From the NCBI GenBank assembly GCA_016124805.1, contig WGND01000009.1, positions 180,606 through 244,605 of the forward strand: DNA of 64,000 nucleotides, read 5' to 3'. The DNA comes from Hyphomicrobiales bacterium. Its GTDB lineage: Bacteria; Pseudomonadota; Alphaproteobacteria; Parvibaculales; Parvibaculaceae. The notes beneath the pieces are model-generated. The model was not told where the DNA came from, searched no databases, and saw only the letters and a list, made by a program, of their open reading frames with translations. This document shows positions 18,828-27,969 of the stretch, in pieces (positions within the stretch are counted from its first letter, which is position 1; each line of letters opens with the position of its first letter). The translations under genes were made by a program, and so were the position numbers.

Positions 18828-19140
18828 ATTAAGCCTCCTTGTACAAGTAACCTCGACAGCACCAACCCTCAGGACCGACGGTCCGAGGGCAGCCCGTTAA
18901 TGGACTATGGAAGACCCTATCGTGCTTTCATTACCGAATACCTAATGACCGCAAGCTCTACAGGGTCTGCTTTTTAAGAGAAAATAGTATTCGCAAAGTA
19001 ATTCTTGAATACAGGAAACGAAAACTTCGTTCCCCGCAATAGATCATGCTTTACACAACCCGCGATTCGGGTCATCGGCCTCGTTGCATCGTTAATCAGG
19101 TGTTAAAATGCCGCGAACTCTTCGGGCAATGCGGCCGAAC
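18828..19140 (-). promoter_or_regulatory. flp upstream region with a leader hairpin
   Basis: This 313-base gap between the Crp-type gene and flp holds no ORF. It contains the flp ribosome binding site (AAGGAGG) and, at 18866-18889, an inverted repeat CCCTC-x-GGACC / GGTCC-GAGGG that would fold in the flp 5' leader. The middle (18905-19060) is AT-rich relative to its surroundings, as expected for a promoter. A weak GCCGC...GCGGC hairpin at about 19109-19136 followed by ATTTTAA on the minus strand could terminate the regulator gene. No confident -35/-10 pair was identified. Confidence 0.45.
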
Positions 19141-19893
19141 TTATTCGCCGGGCAGCAGGGCCTGCAGCGCGGCAGGCGCCTTGATGATCAGGCCGGGATA
19201 GTCGCGCAGCGCAATGCCGCGTTTGACAATATCGGCAATGGCGCCGGCTACGACTTCTTCAGATGTACTCAGACGCATGGCGAGCTCACGGTGGCGCGGC
19301 AGACGGGGCACGAAAAGGCCCTCCTCGGTGCCATTTTCACCGGCAGGACGCGGTTCGGCGAGGCTGAGCAGTTCGGCATAGACGCGCTGGGCACCGGTCG
19401 CGTTTTGCGGCGCTTCGACAGCGGGGGTGGCAACAGCTTCAATGCCCTTGCGCAGCAGGCGGGCATATTGGCAGAGCAACATGCGGGAAACGGATTCCTC
19501 GCGCGCCAGAAGCTCGGTAAAGCGTTCCTCGGGCATGATGGCGATCTCGGTTGCCTCGCGCGCCACCGCGCTCAGATCCGTCTCGCTCACGCCAAAGACT
19601 GACATTTCGCCAAACTGGCCCCCGGCCTCGACATCGAGAAAGGCCACGCGGCCTGACGGGCCGCTGCTGCGGGCCAGGCGCACCGAGCCCGTCACGACAA
19701 ACATGACGCCGCCCAGACCATCGCCGTGACCGGCTGAAAAAATAATGTCATCGCGCGCATAGCTGCGCCACTCGCATTCAGCCCCCAGCAGGGCGATTTC
19801 CCTGGGCGCCAGCGCATTGAGAACATGGATATTCTTGAGGCTTCGGGCCACATCCATGGCTGGGTAAGTCCCGGAAAACGCATCTTGCTGCAT
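19141..19893 (-). CDS. Crp/Fnr family transcriptional regulator
   Basis: A 250-residue regulator with an N-terminal cyclic-nucleotide-binding-like beta-barrel (VMFVVTGSVRLARSSGPSGRVAFLDVEAGGQFGEMSVFG, about residues 60-105), a dimerisation helix, and a C-terminal winged helix (LPRHRELAMRLSTSEEVVAGAIADIVKRG, about 195-225). The Fnr iron-sulfur cysteine set is absent. AGGAGG lies just before the ATG. Its position between the flp/cpa operon and other pilus genes suggests, by inference, that it regulates pilus expression. The effector is unknown. Confidence 0.83.
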   Translation of the reverse strand: MQQDAFSGTYPAMDVARSLKNIHVLNALAPREIALLGAECEWRSYARDDIIFSAGHGDGLGGVMFVVTGSVRLARSSGPSGRVAFLDVEAGGQFGEMSVFGVSETDLSAVAREATEIAIMPEERFTELLAREESVSRMLLCQYARLLRKGIEAVATPAVEAPQNATGAQRVYAELLSLAEPRPAGENGTEEGLFVPRLPRHRELAMRLSTSEEVVAGAIADIVKRGIALRDYPGLIIKAPAALQALLPGE

Positions 19894-20071
19894 AGAAGCC
19901 TCCTGCTGTGGGATCGGATGCTAATGGCGCAGTCTTAATCAGCTCTTAATCGGCACATGGTCTGTTTGGATCAAATTGTAAGACGGTCAACAGATCGTTC
20001 ACTTCTTGTCTCTAGGCTGACCTCATTGTTCCGCCAGAGATGTGGCGCGTAATCGACCATTGGGGCCAGAC

Positions 20072-20572
20072 ATGACCATTCGTCGTCCGACTAAGAAATC
20101 ATCATCCTCGGCCATGAAGCGCCGACTGGGTGCGGCTGCCCTTGGCGGCCTGGCGATCTGCCTTGCCGGCAATGCGCTGGCCGAGACCTTCAAGGTTGAA
20201 CTCAACCAGACCCGCGTCCTGAATTTCGGCTCGCCGGTCGCCTCCATCATGATCGGCAATCCTGCCATTGCCGATGTGCATGTCGAAGGCGCCAAGACCG
20301 TTTATGTTCTGGGCCGCGCCTATGGCCAGACCAATCTCATCGCGCTTGATGATCATGGCAAGCAGATCGCTTCCATGGATGTGAATGTCGTCAATCAGGG
20401 GACCGACTCGCTCACGCTCAATCGCGGCACCAATCAATATACCTATAACTGCACGCCGCGCTGCGAACGTGTCGTCAATATGAGTGATGAAACGCAGAGC
20501 TTCGGCGAGCTCATGACCCAGATGCAGGCCCTGTCCAATCTGGCCGGCGGTGGCGGCGGCAACCGGAACTGA
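20072..20572 (+). CDS. Orphan pilus-assembly N-terminal-domain protein (CpaC N-domain paralogue)
   Basis: About 166 residues from the ATG at 20072; the track uses a GTG at 20042. A signal peptide (GLAICLAGNALA) is followed by a domain matching the N-terminal domain of the CpaC encoded nearby: compare VASIMIGNPAIADVHVEGAKTVYVLGRAYGQTN with the CpaC stretch VSNPKIVDAVVRTNRRTYLIGMAVGQTN. There is no secretin channel domain. A CxPRC pair (CTPRCERV) could form a disulfide. The C-terminus is Gly/Asn-rich. It is likely a periplasmic accessory of the Tad secretin; the precise role is unknown. Confidence 0.78.
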   Translation: MTIRRPTKKSSSSAMKRRLGAAALGGLAICLAGNALAETFKVELNQTRVLNFGSPVASIMIGNPAIADVHVEGAKTVYVLGRAYGQTNLIALDDHGKQIASMDVNVVNQGTDSLTLNRGTNQYTYNCTPRCERVVNMSDETQSFGELMTQMQALSNLAGGGGGNRN

Positions 20573-20596
20573 CCGCCCCAATATCTCCAAAGATCA

Positions 20597-20629
20597 AAAG
20601 CCCGGCTTCGCAATGACGCCGGGCTTTTT
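20597..20629. terminator. Bidirectional intrinsic terminator
   Basis: AAAGCCCGGC...GCCGGGCTTTTT forms a stem with A-run and T-run flanks, between the convergent pilus N-domain gene (+) and the VWA/TadG gene (-). Confidence 0.8.
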
Positions 20630-20652
20630 CATGTCTTCAATGCGTGGCTGAC

Positions 20653-21960
20653 TTATTTGCTGACGCGCAGATTGGAGAGTGCGAGCGCAATCGACTTGAA
20701 CACGGCATCAAGTTCACTGGCCTGCGTCACGTCATAATACATGTCGGGCTTCGTTGCGCAGGCACGCAGCAGATCCGCATCACCATTGATGGTGCGGATC
20801 GTATAGACCTGCACGCCATCGGTCCGCAGCGCATTACATATTTTTGTGGTGCGGGCATCGATTGCGGACTGGGAGCTGGACGTAAAGCGGTTTTCGGTGT
20901 TGTCACCATCGGTCAGGAAGACGATGGCCTTGTTGAGATCATCGGCCTTCACCGCCGCCTGCGACAAGGGCGCATTGGGCGTGATCATGTTCCAGCCCCA
21001 GGCCAGACCAATGGTCGTATTGGTATTGCCGCCGGGGCTCATGGCATCGATCTTGGAATTCATCGTTGTCCAGCTCGTCGTCAGCGGCAGGATTTCAACC
21101 GGGCCGCAGTCGGCGGTATCAACGGGATAGAGCGTCGCGTTCTGCGTCGAGACAGGCAGGCTGTTGCTGGCGTCATAATCCATGTCGCGGTCAATCACGC
21201 AGATGGAGCTGTTTGTCGGCGAGATGTCATATTCATAGTCTTCATAGGTGCAGATTTGATTCTTTTTCTTACCTGTGCAGACCTCTGTCTGATATTTCGG
21301 CGTCGTCCATTTCCATTTGAGCCAATTGGCATTCTTCAGATTGGAACCGAGACGCACATCCACCGTGAAAGGGACAATCGCCACCTTGATGTCGCCGGGC
21401 TGCGCACCGGAGCTCTGCAGAATGGTGATGAGGTTCTTGGCGGCGGCCTTGAGCGCCGTCATCTTGCCGCTCGAATTCATGGAGCCGGTATTATCGAGCA
21501 CCAGCGCCACTTCGAGCTTCTTGCCCTCTCGCGTGATTTCCGAGGAGGCATCAATCTTGATCGTGTTCTTGCCGACCAGACTCATGACGGTCGTGGGCAT
21601 GTCAGCCGAGACCGACAGCGTAATCACCTGATTGGAGGAACTCACATTGATGGTACCAGGCACGCCGATCTTGTCGGCGGGATAGTTGGCATTGAAAAAA
21701 TCCTGCGCCCTTGTCTTCATCTGCGCCAGCGTGAGGCTCGGATCCGAGCCGACTGCAAGGCCTGCTGCGTCCAGCGCCTGGCGCAGGCGTGACTGGACAA
21801 TATAGGCGCGCGAGAGGTCGATGGCCGCGCCCAGAGACACAAGAACGGGAATGGCGGAGAGCGCGAAAATGATGGCGAAGTTGCCCCCCTTGGCCACGCG
21901 CCAATCACGCAGGAACCGGCCTGCCACCGAATAGAGCCTTGCACAACTGAACTGTTTCAT
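20653..21960 (-). CDS. tadG: TadG-like pilus assembly protein with von Willebrand A domain
   Basis: A 435-residue protein. Near residue 25 is the TadE/TadG-type N-terminal membrane helix preceded by GGNFAIIFALSAIPVLVSLGAAIDLSRAY. A VWA domain spans about 148-430, with the MIDAS motif LVLDNTGSM and a second loop IVFLTDGDNTE. The middle is cysteine-containing and has an acidic/aromatic insert (CTYEDYEYDISP). TadG proteins are minor-pilin-like components whose large extracellular or periplasmic domain may mediate adhesion. It is transcribed divergently from the tadE/tadF pair, with about 76 bases between this gene and the micro-ORF. Confidence 0.85.
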   Translation of the reverse strand: MKQFSCARLYSVAGRFLRDWRVAKGGNFAIIFALSAIPVLVSLGAAIDLSRAYIVQSRLRQALDAAGLAVGSDPSLTLAQMKTRAQDFFNANYPADKIGVPGTINVSSSNQVITLSVSADMPTTVMSLVGKNTIKIDASSEITREGKKLEVALVLDNTGSMNSSGKMTALKAAAKNLITILQSSGAQPGDIKVAIVPFTVDVRLGSNLKNANWLKWKWTTPKYQTEVCTGKKKNQICTYEDYEYDISPTNSSICVIDRDMDYDASNSLPVSTQNATLYPVDTADCGPVEILPLTTSWTTMNSKIDAMSPGGNTNTTIGLAWGWNMITPNAPLSQAAVKADDLNKAIVFLTDGDNTENRFTSSSQSAIDARTTKICNALRTDGVQVYTIRTINGDADLLRACATKPDMYYDVTQASELDAVFKSIALALSNLRVSK

Positions 21961-22036
21961 TTTGAGAACCCGGCACCCACGTCTCTGCGGCTTACGCCAC
22001 CTGGAGTCTGTTTTAGTCCCGACCCCTTAAGGAGAT

Positions 22037-22159
22037 ATGAATCTGCACAGGCGCATTCGCGCGATCTGCTGGTGCGCTTACACTTTGGTAACGCTTTGCA
22101 CGCTACTGATAGCAGTGTTGACCCATCACCGGTGGATGGCAACAAGGGCAATGTCATGA
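22037..22159 (+). CDS. Predicted 40-residue membrane micro-protein coupled to tadE
   Basis: A short ORF missing from the track. It has an excellent ribosome binding site (TAAGGAGAT directly before ATG) and 40 codons ending in TGA that overlaps the downstream tadE ATG as ATGA. The translation starts MNLHRRIRAICWCAYTLVTL and contains one hydrophobic segment of about 20 residues flanked by positive charges, as in a single-pass membrane peptide with a cytoplasmic N-terminus. Three cysteines lie in or beside the helix. It could be a functional pilus micro-protein or a leader that drives coupled translation of tadE. No family is recognised. Confidence 0.55.
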   Translation: MNLHRRIRAICWCAYTLVTLCTLLIAVLTHHRWMATRAMS

Positions 22160-22698
22160 ACCAGCCACGCAAAAGCGTCTCATCGATCCCGAATTTCCTC
22201 GGCCGCTTCCGCCGCGCCAATAAAGGTGTCACGGCGATCGAATTTGCCATGCTCGCGCTGCCCTTCTTTGCGCTCCTTTCCATGATTATTGAAAGCAGTG
22301 TGATTTTCGTTTCCACCTCATCGCTGGAAAGCGCGACGACACAGGCCAGCCGCCTCATCCGCACCGGTCAGGTCAAGGCGTCCAACATGACGGCCGCGCA
22401 GTTCACGACCAAGATTTGCGACAATCTGATGCTGGTGCAGAACTGCACAAGCACGCTCAAGGTCGATGTCCGGAATTTCTCAACCTTTGGCGGCGCGACA
22501 TTCCCCGCGCTGGTCGATGCCGATGGCAATGTCACAAACACGGTTGTCTATCAGCCCGGATCGGCCGGCGACATTGTTGTCGTTCGCGCCTTTTACGCCT
22601 GGAGCATCATGTCGCCCCTCTCGCTTGGCCTCAACAATGTGTCGGGCAACAAGTTTCTCGTGAATTCAAATGTTGCCTTCCGCAACGAGCCGTTTTGA
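22156..22698 (+). CDS. tadE: TadE-family pseudopilin
   Basis: About 180 residues from the ATG at 22156, which overlaps the stop of the micro-ORF; the track's 22072 start is an upstream TTG/GTG-type extension. It has the TadE signature GVTAIEFAMLALPFFALLSMIIE, with a prepilin-like Gly/Glu arrangement and a single N-terminal membrane helix, then a periplasmic domain with a CDNLMLVQNC disulfide candidate. It is a minor pilin processed by the prepilin peptidase in Tad systems. It is followed by tadF 14 bases later. Confidence 0.85.
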   Translation: MNQPRKSVSSIPNFLGRFRRANKGVTAIEFAMLALPFFALLSMIIESSVIFVSTSSLESATTQASRLIRTGQVKASNMTAAQFTTKICDNLMLVQNCTSTLKVDVRNFSTFGGATFPALVDADGNVTNTVVYQPGSAGDIVVVRAFYAWSIMSPLSLGLNNVSGNKFLVNSNVAFRNEPF

Positions 22699-22712
22699 GG
22701 AAGGCAGATAAG

Positions 22713-23288
22713 ATGCGGAACATGGCGCAAACAGCAAAACATCTTCTCGGCCATCTCCGGAAGGGCAGCAAGCGCTTCTGGCTCAACACGGCGGCCATTG
22801 GCGCGGTTGAATTTGCCCTCATCGCGCCCGTCATGCTGACCATGTATTTCGGCGTGATTGAGGTGACCAATGCGCTGATCGTCAATCGCCGCGTCACAAG
22901 CATCGCGCTGACGGCCGCCGATCTGGTCTCGCAGGCCGCCTCCGTCAGCAATTCCGACATGGCCGATATCTTCAAGGCGAGCACAGCCATTCTCGAGCCC
23001 TACAGCGCCGCCAATATCCAGATCAAGATCACCAGCGTTGTCGCCGACAGCACCAACAAGACAAAGGTCGCCTGGAGCGATGGCTACAACACGACGGCCC
23101 GCAGCGTCGGTTCCAACATCACCCTGCCCACGGGTCTGACATCGGCGGGTACCAGCGTCATATTTGCCGAGGTCAGCTACAACTGGGTTTCGCCGGTTGT
23201 GGGCCAGCTCCTGAAGTCCGGCATCGCCATGGGCGACAAGGCCTATCTCAAGCCACGGCGCTCCGTTGCGGTCGCCCGCGTCAACTGA
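22713..23288 (+). CDS. tadF: TadF-like second TadE-family pseudopilin
   Basis: 191 residues from the ATG at 22713, with GAGGAAGG about ten bases upstream; the track's 22416 start is an out-of-context extension across tadE. A basic N-terminus is followed by GAVEFALIAPVMLTMYFGVIEVTNALIVNRR, the TadE-like signature and membrane helix, and then a periplasmic domain. With TadE and TadG it forms the minor-pilin set of the Tad machine. No obvious terminator follows. Confidence 0.82.
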   Translation: MRNMAQTAKHLLGHLRKGSKRFWLNTAAIGAVEFALIAPVMLTMYFGVIEVTNALIVNRRVTSIALTAADLVSQAASVSNSDMADIFKASTAILEPYSAANIQIKITSVVADSTNKTKVAWSDGYNTTARSVGSNITLPTGLTSAGTSVIFAEVSYNWVSPVVGQLLKSGIAMGDKAYLKPRRSVAVARVN

Positions 23289-23485
23289 GACGGCGCCGCG
23301 CGGCGCATTAACCATCTTTTGATATCAATTGTTGCACATCAGCCGCATGGCCGGGGCGGGATGGTGAAGCAACCATTTGTGCCGCCCCGATTCATTTCCC
23401 ATAACAGAAAACAGGCGCCCTCAAGCGCCGTGCGGGGCTTGGCGGATATACTGTCTAAATAACTGTTTTCGTAGGGTTTTGTGGC

Positions 23486-23575
23486 TGGCGGAGGGAGTGG
23501 GATTCGAACCCACGTTACGGTTTCCCGTAAACACGCTTTCCAAGCGTGCGCCTTCAGCCACTCGGCCACCCCTCC
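23486..23575 (-). tRNA. tRNA-Ser (anticodon GGA)
   Basis: A 90-nt class II tRNA. The 5' GGAGGGG pairs with TCCCTCC, the D-arm is typical (GGCCGAGTGGCTGAAGG), the anticodon loop CTTGGAAAG gives GGA, the variable arm is long (TTTACGGGAAACCGTAA), and the T-arm is GTGGGTTCGAATCCCAC. The CCA end is encoded (23486-23488). The track ORFs at 23339 and 23481 that cross it are artefacts. Confidence 0.97.
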
Positions 23576-23610
23576 TGCTTCATCCTGTCAGACAGGCGGC
23601 AGCGGGCCGC

Positions 23611-23638
23611 ACTATACTCGACAAGTTCCCTTTATCAA
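23611..23638 (-). promoter_or_regulatory. Sigma-70-type promoter of tRNA-Ser
   Basis: On the minus strand TTGATA (5 of 6 to consensus) is separated by 16 bases from TATAGT (5 of 6). The predicted transcript would start about 30 bases before the mature tRNA-Ser 5' end. Confidence 0.65.
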
Positions 23639-23753
23639 CTGCGATCAGCAAAATCGCTTTCACGGACTTCCGACTGTGCTTGTTTGGGACAGTTATCGCG
23701 GTTAGCGTTATGCCTGCTTTAATCCTGTGACTATGGGCTGGGGGGCTCACAAG

Positions 23754-24044
23754 ATGGTAATTTTTAGACTTCTGGGACTTGTCTTCATTCTGGCTGCACT
23801 CATGGCGCTGGGCTCTGATGCCATGCGCTCGCTGGAAGCGCAGACGGTCGAGATTCGGTCGCTGGGTGAATTCTGGGCTCTGCTGAACGCCTCAAGCTAT
23901 GAAACCTTCACGGGCTGGGTCAGCGGCATGTCCGCTTCCATGTCTGATCCGGTGATGGCCATTCTGGGCTTCCCTTCATGGGCTGTGCTCGGTGCGGCCG
24001 GCATCATCATTGCCGTGCTGATCGCTATTGCCAATCGCGACTGA
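23754..24044 (+). CDS. Small conserved membrane protein, two membrane segments
   Basis: 96 residues from the ATG at 23754. The track starts at a GTG (23727), and an ATG at 23733 is also possible. There is an N-terminal helix (FRLLGLVFILAALMALG) and a C-terminal helix (AVLGAAGIIIAVLIAIANRD), separated by about 50 periplasmic residues. Similar-looking short proteins occur in Rhizobiales, sometimes labelled as petM-like, but no function is supported here. It lies between tRNA-Ser and lepA and ends at a bidirectional terminator. Confidence 0.6.
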   Translation: MVIFRLLGLVFILAALMALGSDAMRSLEAQTVEIRSLGEFWALLNASSYETFTGWVSGMSASMSDPVMAILGFPSWAVLGAAGIIIAVLIAIANRD

Positions 24045-24062
24045 ACGTCCTGCCTTCAACAG

Positions 24063-24095
24063 AAAAGCCGCAAGGAATTCCTTGCGGCTTTTTTT
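24063..24095. terminator. Bidirectional intrinsic terminator upstream of lepA 3' end
   Basis: AAAAGCCGCAAGG AATT CCTTGCGGCTTTTTTT is a near-perfect 13-bp stem with A- and T-runs. It serves both the small membrane protein (+) and lepA (-). Confidence 0.9.
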
Positions 24096-24119
24096 GTGCC
24101 CCTGTAACGGCAGACAAAG

Positions 24120-25934
24120 TCAGTTGGCGTCCATCTTCAGGGCGGCAATGAAAGCATCCTGGGGAATGTCGACGCGGCCGAACTGCCGCATCTTCTTCTT
24201 GCCCTCTTTCTGCTTGTCCAGCAGCTTGCGCTTGCGCGAGGCATCGCCGCCATAGCATTTGGCGGTCACATCCTTGCGCATGGCGGCAATCGTCTCACGC
24301 GCCACGATACGGCCCCCAATGGCCGCCTGAATCGGAATCTTGAAGAGATGCCGGGGAATGAGTTCCTTCAGCTTCTCGCACATGGCACGACCGCGCGCTT
24401 CGGCCCGCGAGCGATGCACCACCGTTGCCAGCGCATCGACCGGTTCGTCATTGACGAGGATCGACATCTTCACGAGGTCTTCGGTCTTGTAGCCGTCAAT
24501 ATGATAGTCAAAGCTCGCATAGCCGCGACTGATCGATTTGAGGCGGTCATAGAAATCAAGCACCACTTCATTGAGCGGCAGATGATAGACCAGCATGGCG
24601 CGTGAGCCGGCATAGGTCAGGTCGACCTGCGTGCCACGGCGATCCTCGCAAAGCTTCAGCACCGCGCCCAGATATTCATCGGGCACCAGAATCGTCGCCT
24701 TGATCCAGGGCTCCTCGATGTGATCGATCTTCATCACCTCGGGCATGTCGGCCGGGTTATGCATATCGATCACGCTGCCATCCATCATGTGCAGGTGATA
24801 GATCACCGATGGCGCGGTGGTGATGAGATCGATGTTGAATTCGCGCTCGACGCGTTCGCGCACGATTTCCAGATGCAGCAGGCCGAGAAAGCCGCAACGG
24901 AAGCCGAAGCCCAGCGCCGCACTTGTCTCCATCTCATATTCAAAGCTGGCATCGTTCAGGCGCAGGCGCCCCAGCGCTTCACGCAGGTCTTCAAACTGGG
25001 CCGCATCCGTCGGGAAGAGGCCGCAGAACACAACCGGCTGGGCCGGCTTGAAGCCCGGCAGGGCCTTCGCCGCAGGGCGGCGTTCATCGGTCACCGTGTC
25101 ACCAACGCGCGTGTCGGCCACTTCCTTGATCGAGGCTGTGAAGAAGCCGATCTCGCCCGGCGTCAGGCTTGCCACATTTTCGCGCTTGGGGCGGAAGATG
25201 CCGACCTGGTCAATCGTGTAGAGCCCGCCGGACTCCATCATCTTGATGCGCTGGCCCTTCTTCATCTCGCCGTCAATGATGCGCACCAGCACCACCACGC
25301 CGAGATAGCTGTCATACCAGCTGTCGACCAGCATGGCCTTGAGGGGGGCTGAAAGATCGCCCTTGGGCGGCGGCAGGCGCTTCACAATGGCTTCGAGCAC
25401 TTCGGGAATGCCGATGCCGCTCTTGGCCGAAATCATCACCGCGTCAGACGCATCCAGACCGATCACGTCCTCGATCTGCGCCTTGGTTTTTTCCGGTTCG
25501 GCGGCGGGCAGATCGATCTTGTTCAAGACCGGGATGATCTCGTGATTGACCTCCAGCGCCTGATAGACATTGGCCAGCGTCTGGGCTTCCACGCCCTGGC
25601 TTGCATCCACCACCAGCAGCGAGCCCTCGCAGGCCGCCAGCGAGCGGTTCACTTCATAGGCAAAGTCGACATGGCCGGGTGTGTCGATCAGATTGAGCTC
25701 ATAGGTCTCGCCATCCTGCGCGATATATTCAAGCCGCACGGTCTGGGCCTTGATGGTGATGCCGCGCTCACGCTCGATATCCATCGAGTCGAGCACCTGC
25801 GCCTTCATCTCGCGCGTGGACAGGCCGCCGCAAAGCTGGATCAGCCTGTCAGCGAGCGTCGATTTGCCATGGTCGATATGTGCAATGATCGAAAAATTGC
25901 GGATATGGGATAGATCTGTCATCTGGCCTGTCAT
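24120..25934 (-). CDS. lepA: Elongation factor 4 (LepA)
   Basis: A 604-residue ribosome-associated GTPase that acts on stalled or mis-translocated elongation complexes. G-motifs: AHIDHGKST (P-loop), [11 protein letters not shown] (switch I), DTPGHVDF, and NKIDLP. The EF-G-like domains and the LepA-specific C-terminal domain (ending [19 protein letters not shown]) are complete, and the length matches the family. It is divergent from purC. Confidence 0.97.
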   Translation of the reverse strand: MTGQMTDLSHIRNFSIIAHIDHGKSTLADRLIQLCGGLSTREMKAQVLDSMDIERERGITIKAQTVRLEYIAQDGETYELNLIDTPGHVDFAYEVNRSLAACEGSLLVVDASQGVEAQTLANVYQALEVNHEIIPVLNKIDLPAAEPEKTKAQIEDVIGLDASDAVMISAKSGIGIPEVLEAIVKRLPPPKGDLSAPLKAMLVDSWYDSYLGVVVLVRIIDGEMKKGQRIKMMESGGLYTIDQVGIFRPKRENVASLTPGEIGFFTASIKEVADTRVGDTVTDERRPAAKALPGFKPAQPVVFCGLFPTDAAQFEDLREALGRLRLNDASFEYEMETSAALGFGFRCGFLGLLHLEIVRERVEREFNIDLITTAPSVIYHLHMMDGSVIDMHNPADMPEVMKIDHIEEPWIKATILVPDEYLGAVLKLCEDRRGTQVDLTYAGSRAMLVYHLPLNEVVLDFYDRLKSISRGYASFDYHIDGYKTEDLVKMSILVNDEPVDALATVVHRSRAEARGRAMCEKLKELIPRHLFKIPIQAAIGGRIVARETIAAMRKDVTAKCYGGDASRKRKLLDKQKEGKKKMRQFGRVDIPQDAFIAALKMDAN

Positions 25935-26111
25935 GCCTTACGGAAAGGCCGCGCGCCTGAAAGAGCGGCAGCTCTGCGCCATATAGCATTGCCCGGCCCT
26001 TTCGCCAATTGGCGGGGCAGAAATCATCGATTTCACGCCTCACAAGGCGGGACAGCGGCAGCGGAAGCAGCTAAATTCGCCCCCTTCGCGACCCCGTCCA
26101 GGATGTTCCAC

Positions 26112-27080
26112 ATGGATCTCACGCCCTATGCCCGCCATATTCTGGCGGATGCCACCATTCCAGAGCTCCCCAGCCACTACAGGGGCAAGGTGCGCGATAC
26201 CTATGACCTGGGCGACGGACGGCTCATTCTCATCGCCAGCGACCGCCTGAGCGCCTTTGACCGCATTCTGACGGCCATCCCCTTCAAGGGACAGGTGCTG
26301 ACCCAGACCGCCCGCTTCTGGTTTGAAGAGACAGCCGACATCTGCCCCAATCACGTGCTCGCCTATCCCGACCCCAATGTGGTCATCGGCAAGCGCGTCA
26401 ATATCCTGCCCGTCGAGATTGTCGTGCGCGCCTATCTGGCAGGCTCCACCGGCACCTCCATCCTCACGCTCTACAAAAAAGGTGAGCGCGAGATGTATGG
26501 CCATCGCCTGCCCGACGGTCTGCGCGCCAATGAGAAGCTGCCCGAGGCGATCATCACGCCCACCTCCAAGGCTTTTGACGGCGGCCATGATGAACCGCTC
26601 ACACCCGCCGAGATCGTCGCTCAGGGCCTCCTCACGCAGGCCCAGTGGGATCAGGTCTCGAGCTATGCGCTGGCGCTATTTGCCCGTGGTCAGAAAATGG
26701 CCGCCGAGCGCGGCCTCATTCTCGTCGACACCAAATATGAATTCGGCACCGATGCGCAAGGCAATATCATTCTGGCTGACGAAATCCACACGCCTGACTC
26801 CAGCCGCTACTGGATTGCCAAGAGCTATCCGGAACGCTTTGCCGTGGGCGAACGGCCCGACAGCTTCGACAAGGATTTCGTGCGCTCATGGGTTGCCGAG
26901 CGATGCGATCCTTACACGGATGATATTCCCGACATTCCGCAATCCATGATTCTGGAAACGGCGTCGGTCTATATTCAGGCCTTTGAAGCGATCACCGGCA
27001 AGACATTCACCCTGCCGCCGGTGGATGACGAAGAACCCGTCCTCGCGCGCATCCGTCGCAACCTTGCCGACTTCATTTAA
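26112..27080 (+). CDS. purC: Phosphoribosylaminoimidazole-succinocarboxamide synthase (PurC)
   Basis: 322 residues from the ATG at 26112, which has AGGA nine bases upstream; the track's 25989 start adds a non-homologous N-terminus. It catalyses the ATP-dependent joining of aspartate to CAIR in purine synthesis. Motifs include [29 protein letters not shown] at the N-terminus, [17 protein letters not shown] and [14 protein letters not shown]. It is the longer (about 300-residue, yeast Ade1-like) form rather than the 237-residue E. coli form. A 12-base palindrome CGCCAATTGGCG (26003-26014) lies in the lepA/purC divergent gap. Confidence 0.95.
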   Translation: MDLTPYARHILADATIPELPSHYRGKVRDTYDLGDGRLILIASDRLSAFDRILTAIPFKGQVLTQTARFWFEETADICPNHVLAYPDPNVVIGKRVNILPVEIVVRAYLAGSTGTSILTLYKKGEREMYGHRLPDGLRANEKLPEAIITPTSKAFDGGHDEPLTPAEIVAQGLLTQAQWDQVSSYALALFARGQKMAAERGLILVDTKYEFGTDAQGNIILADEIHTPDSSRYWIAKSYPERFAVGERPDSFDKDFVRSWVAERCDPYTDDIPDIPQSMILETASVYIQAFEAITGKTFTLPPVDDEEPVLARIRRNLADFI

Positions 27081-27083
27081 GGC

Positions 27084-27908
27084 TCAGCCCTTCCACTGCG
27101 CGTTACGCTTTTCCATCCAGGCTTTCACGCCCTCCCTGTAATCGGGATGGGTGCTCATCTCGTCGAGCAGCGCTTCGGCGCGCCGCACGGCATCAGCGGC
27201 ATCGCGATGCTGATCGAGATAGATCTGGTGCTTGGTTTCGCGCAGCGAGCCGGGTGCGACTTTCTCCGCCAGCATCTGCGCATAGGCCATCGCCTGTGGC
27301 ATCAGCTCATCGGCAGGCAGCAGCTTGTTGAGAAAGCCCATGGCCATCGCCTCTTCGGCGGTAAAGACCCGGCTTGAGAGCAGAATGTCATTGGCATGGG
27401 TCAGCCCGACAAGGCGCGGCAGCAGCCATGACAGGCCGAACTCGGCAGGGAAATTGAACCGGCCATGGGCGGCAGTAAATTTGGCGCCTGCTGCGGCAAA
27501 GCGCAGATCGGCATAGGCTGCCAGCACCAGACCGATTCCCGCCGCCGGGCCGTTGATCGCGGCAATGACGGGTTTTGTCAGCCCGAAATGATAGGCAAAT
27601 GTTGCGTCAAATTCCGGCTCCACACCAAAACCGGGCTGCGCAATATCGTCACCGATGCCCGCATCATAGCGGCCCTTTTCCGCGTGGCCTTCGAGCGCCT
27701 GCGTATCGGCACCGGCGCAAAATGCTGCCCCTTCGGGATCGCCCGTCACGATGATGACACGCACATCGGGGTCGCGATCGGCCTCAGCGAGCACATGGCG
27801 ATATTCGGCATGCATGCGGCCCGTCCAGGCATTGCGGCGCTTGGGACGCGACAGCGTGATTGTCGCGATGTAATTCGCCACCTTGTAAATGATTGTCTTC
27901 AGTTCCAT
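27084..27908 (-). CDS. Enoyl-CoA hydratase/isomerase family protein (crotonase)
   Basis: 274 residues from the ATG at 27908, which is preceded by AAGGAGG; the track's 28061 start is spurious. Crotonase-fold landmarks: FCAGADTQAL (oxyanion hole) and AINGPAAGIGLVLAAYADLRFAAAGAKFTAAHGRFNFPAEFGLSWLLP, where the acidic residues near PAEFG correspond to the catalytic region. Probably fatty-acid or CoA-thioester metabolism; the exact substrate is not readable. It is 61 bases downstream of an alpha/beta hydrolase gene on the same strand. Confidence 0.88.
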   Translation of the reverse strand: MELKTIIYKVANYIATITLSRPKRRNAWTGRMHAEYRHVLAEADRDPDVRVIIVTGDPEGAAFCAGADTQALEGHAEKGRYDAGIGDDIAQPGFGVEPEFDATFAYHFGLTKPVIAAINGPAAGIGLVLAAYADLRFAAAGAKFTAAHGRFNFPAEFGLSWLLPRLVGLTHANDILLSSRVFTAEEAMAMGFLNKLLPADELMPQAMAYAQMLAEKVAPGSLRETKHQIYLDQHRDAADAVRRAEALLDEMSTHPDYREGVKAWMEKRNAQWKG

Positions 27909-27969
27909 CCCGATCCTCCTTGAAAATGGAAATGGGGATCGATTCCCGTTTGTTAACTGGGGATATCTT

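Noticed and set aside
20644-21792. A 382-codon plus-strand ORF
   Set aside because: Shadow of the VWA/TadG gene, which has a MIDAS motif and TadE-type helix.
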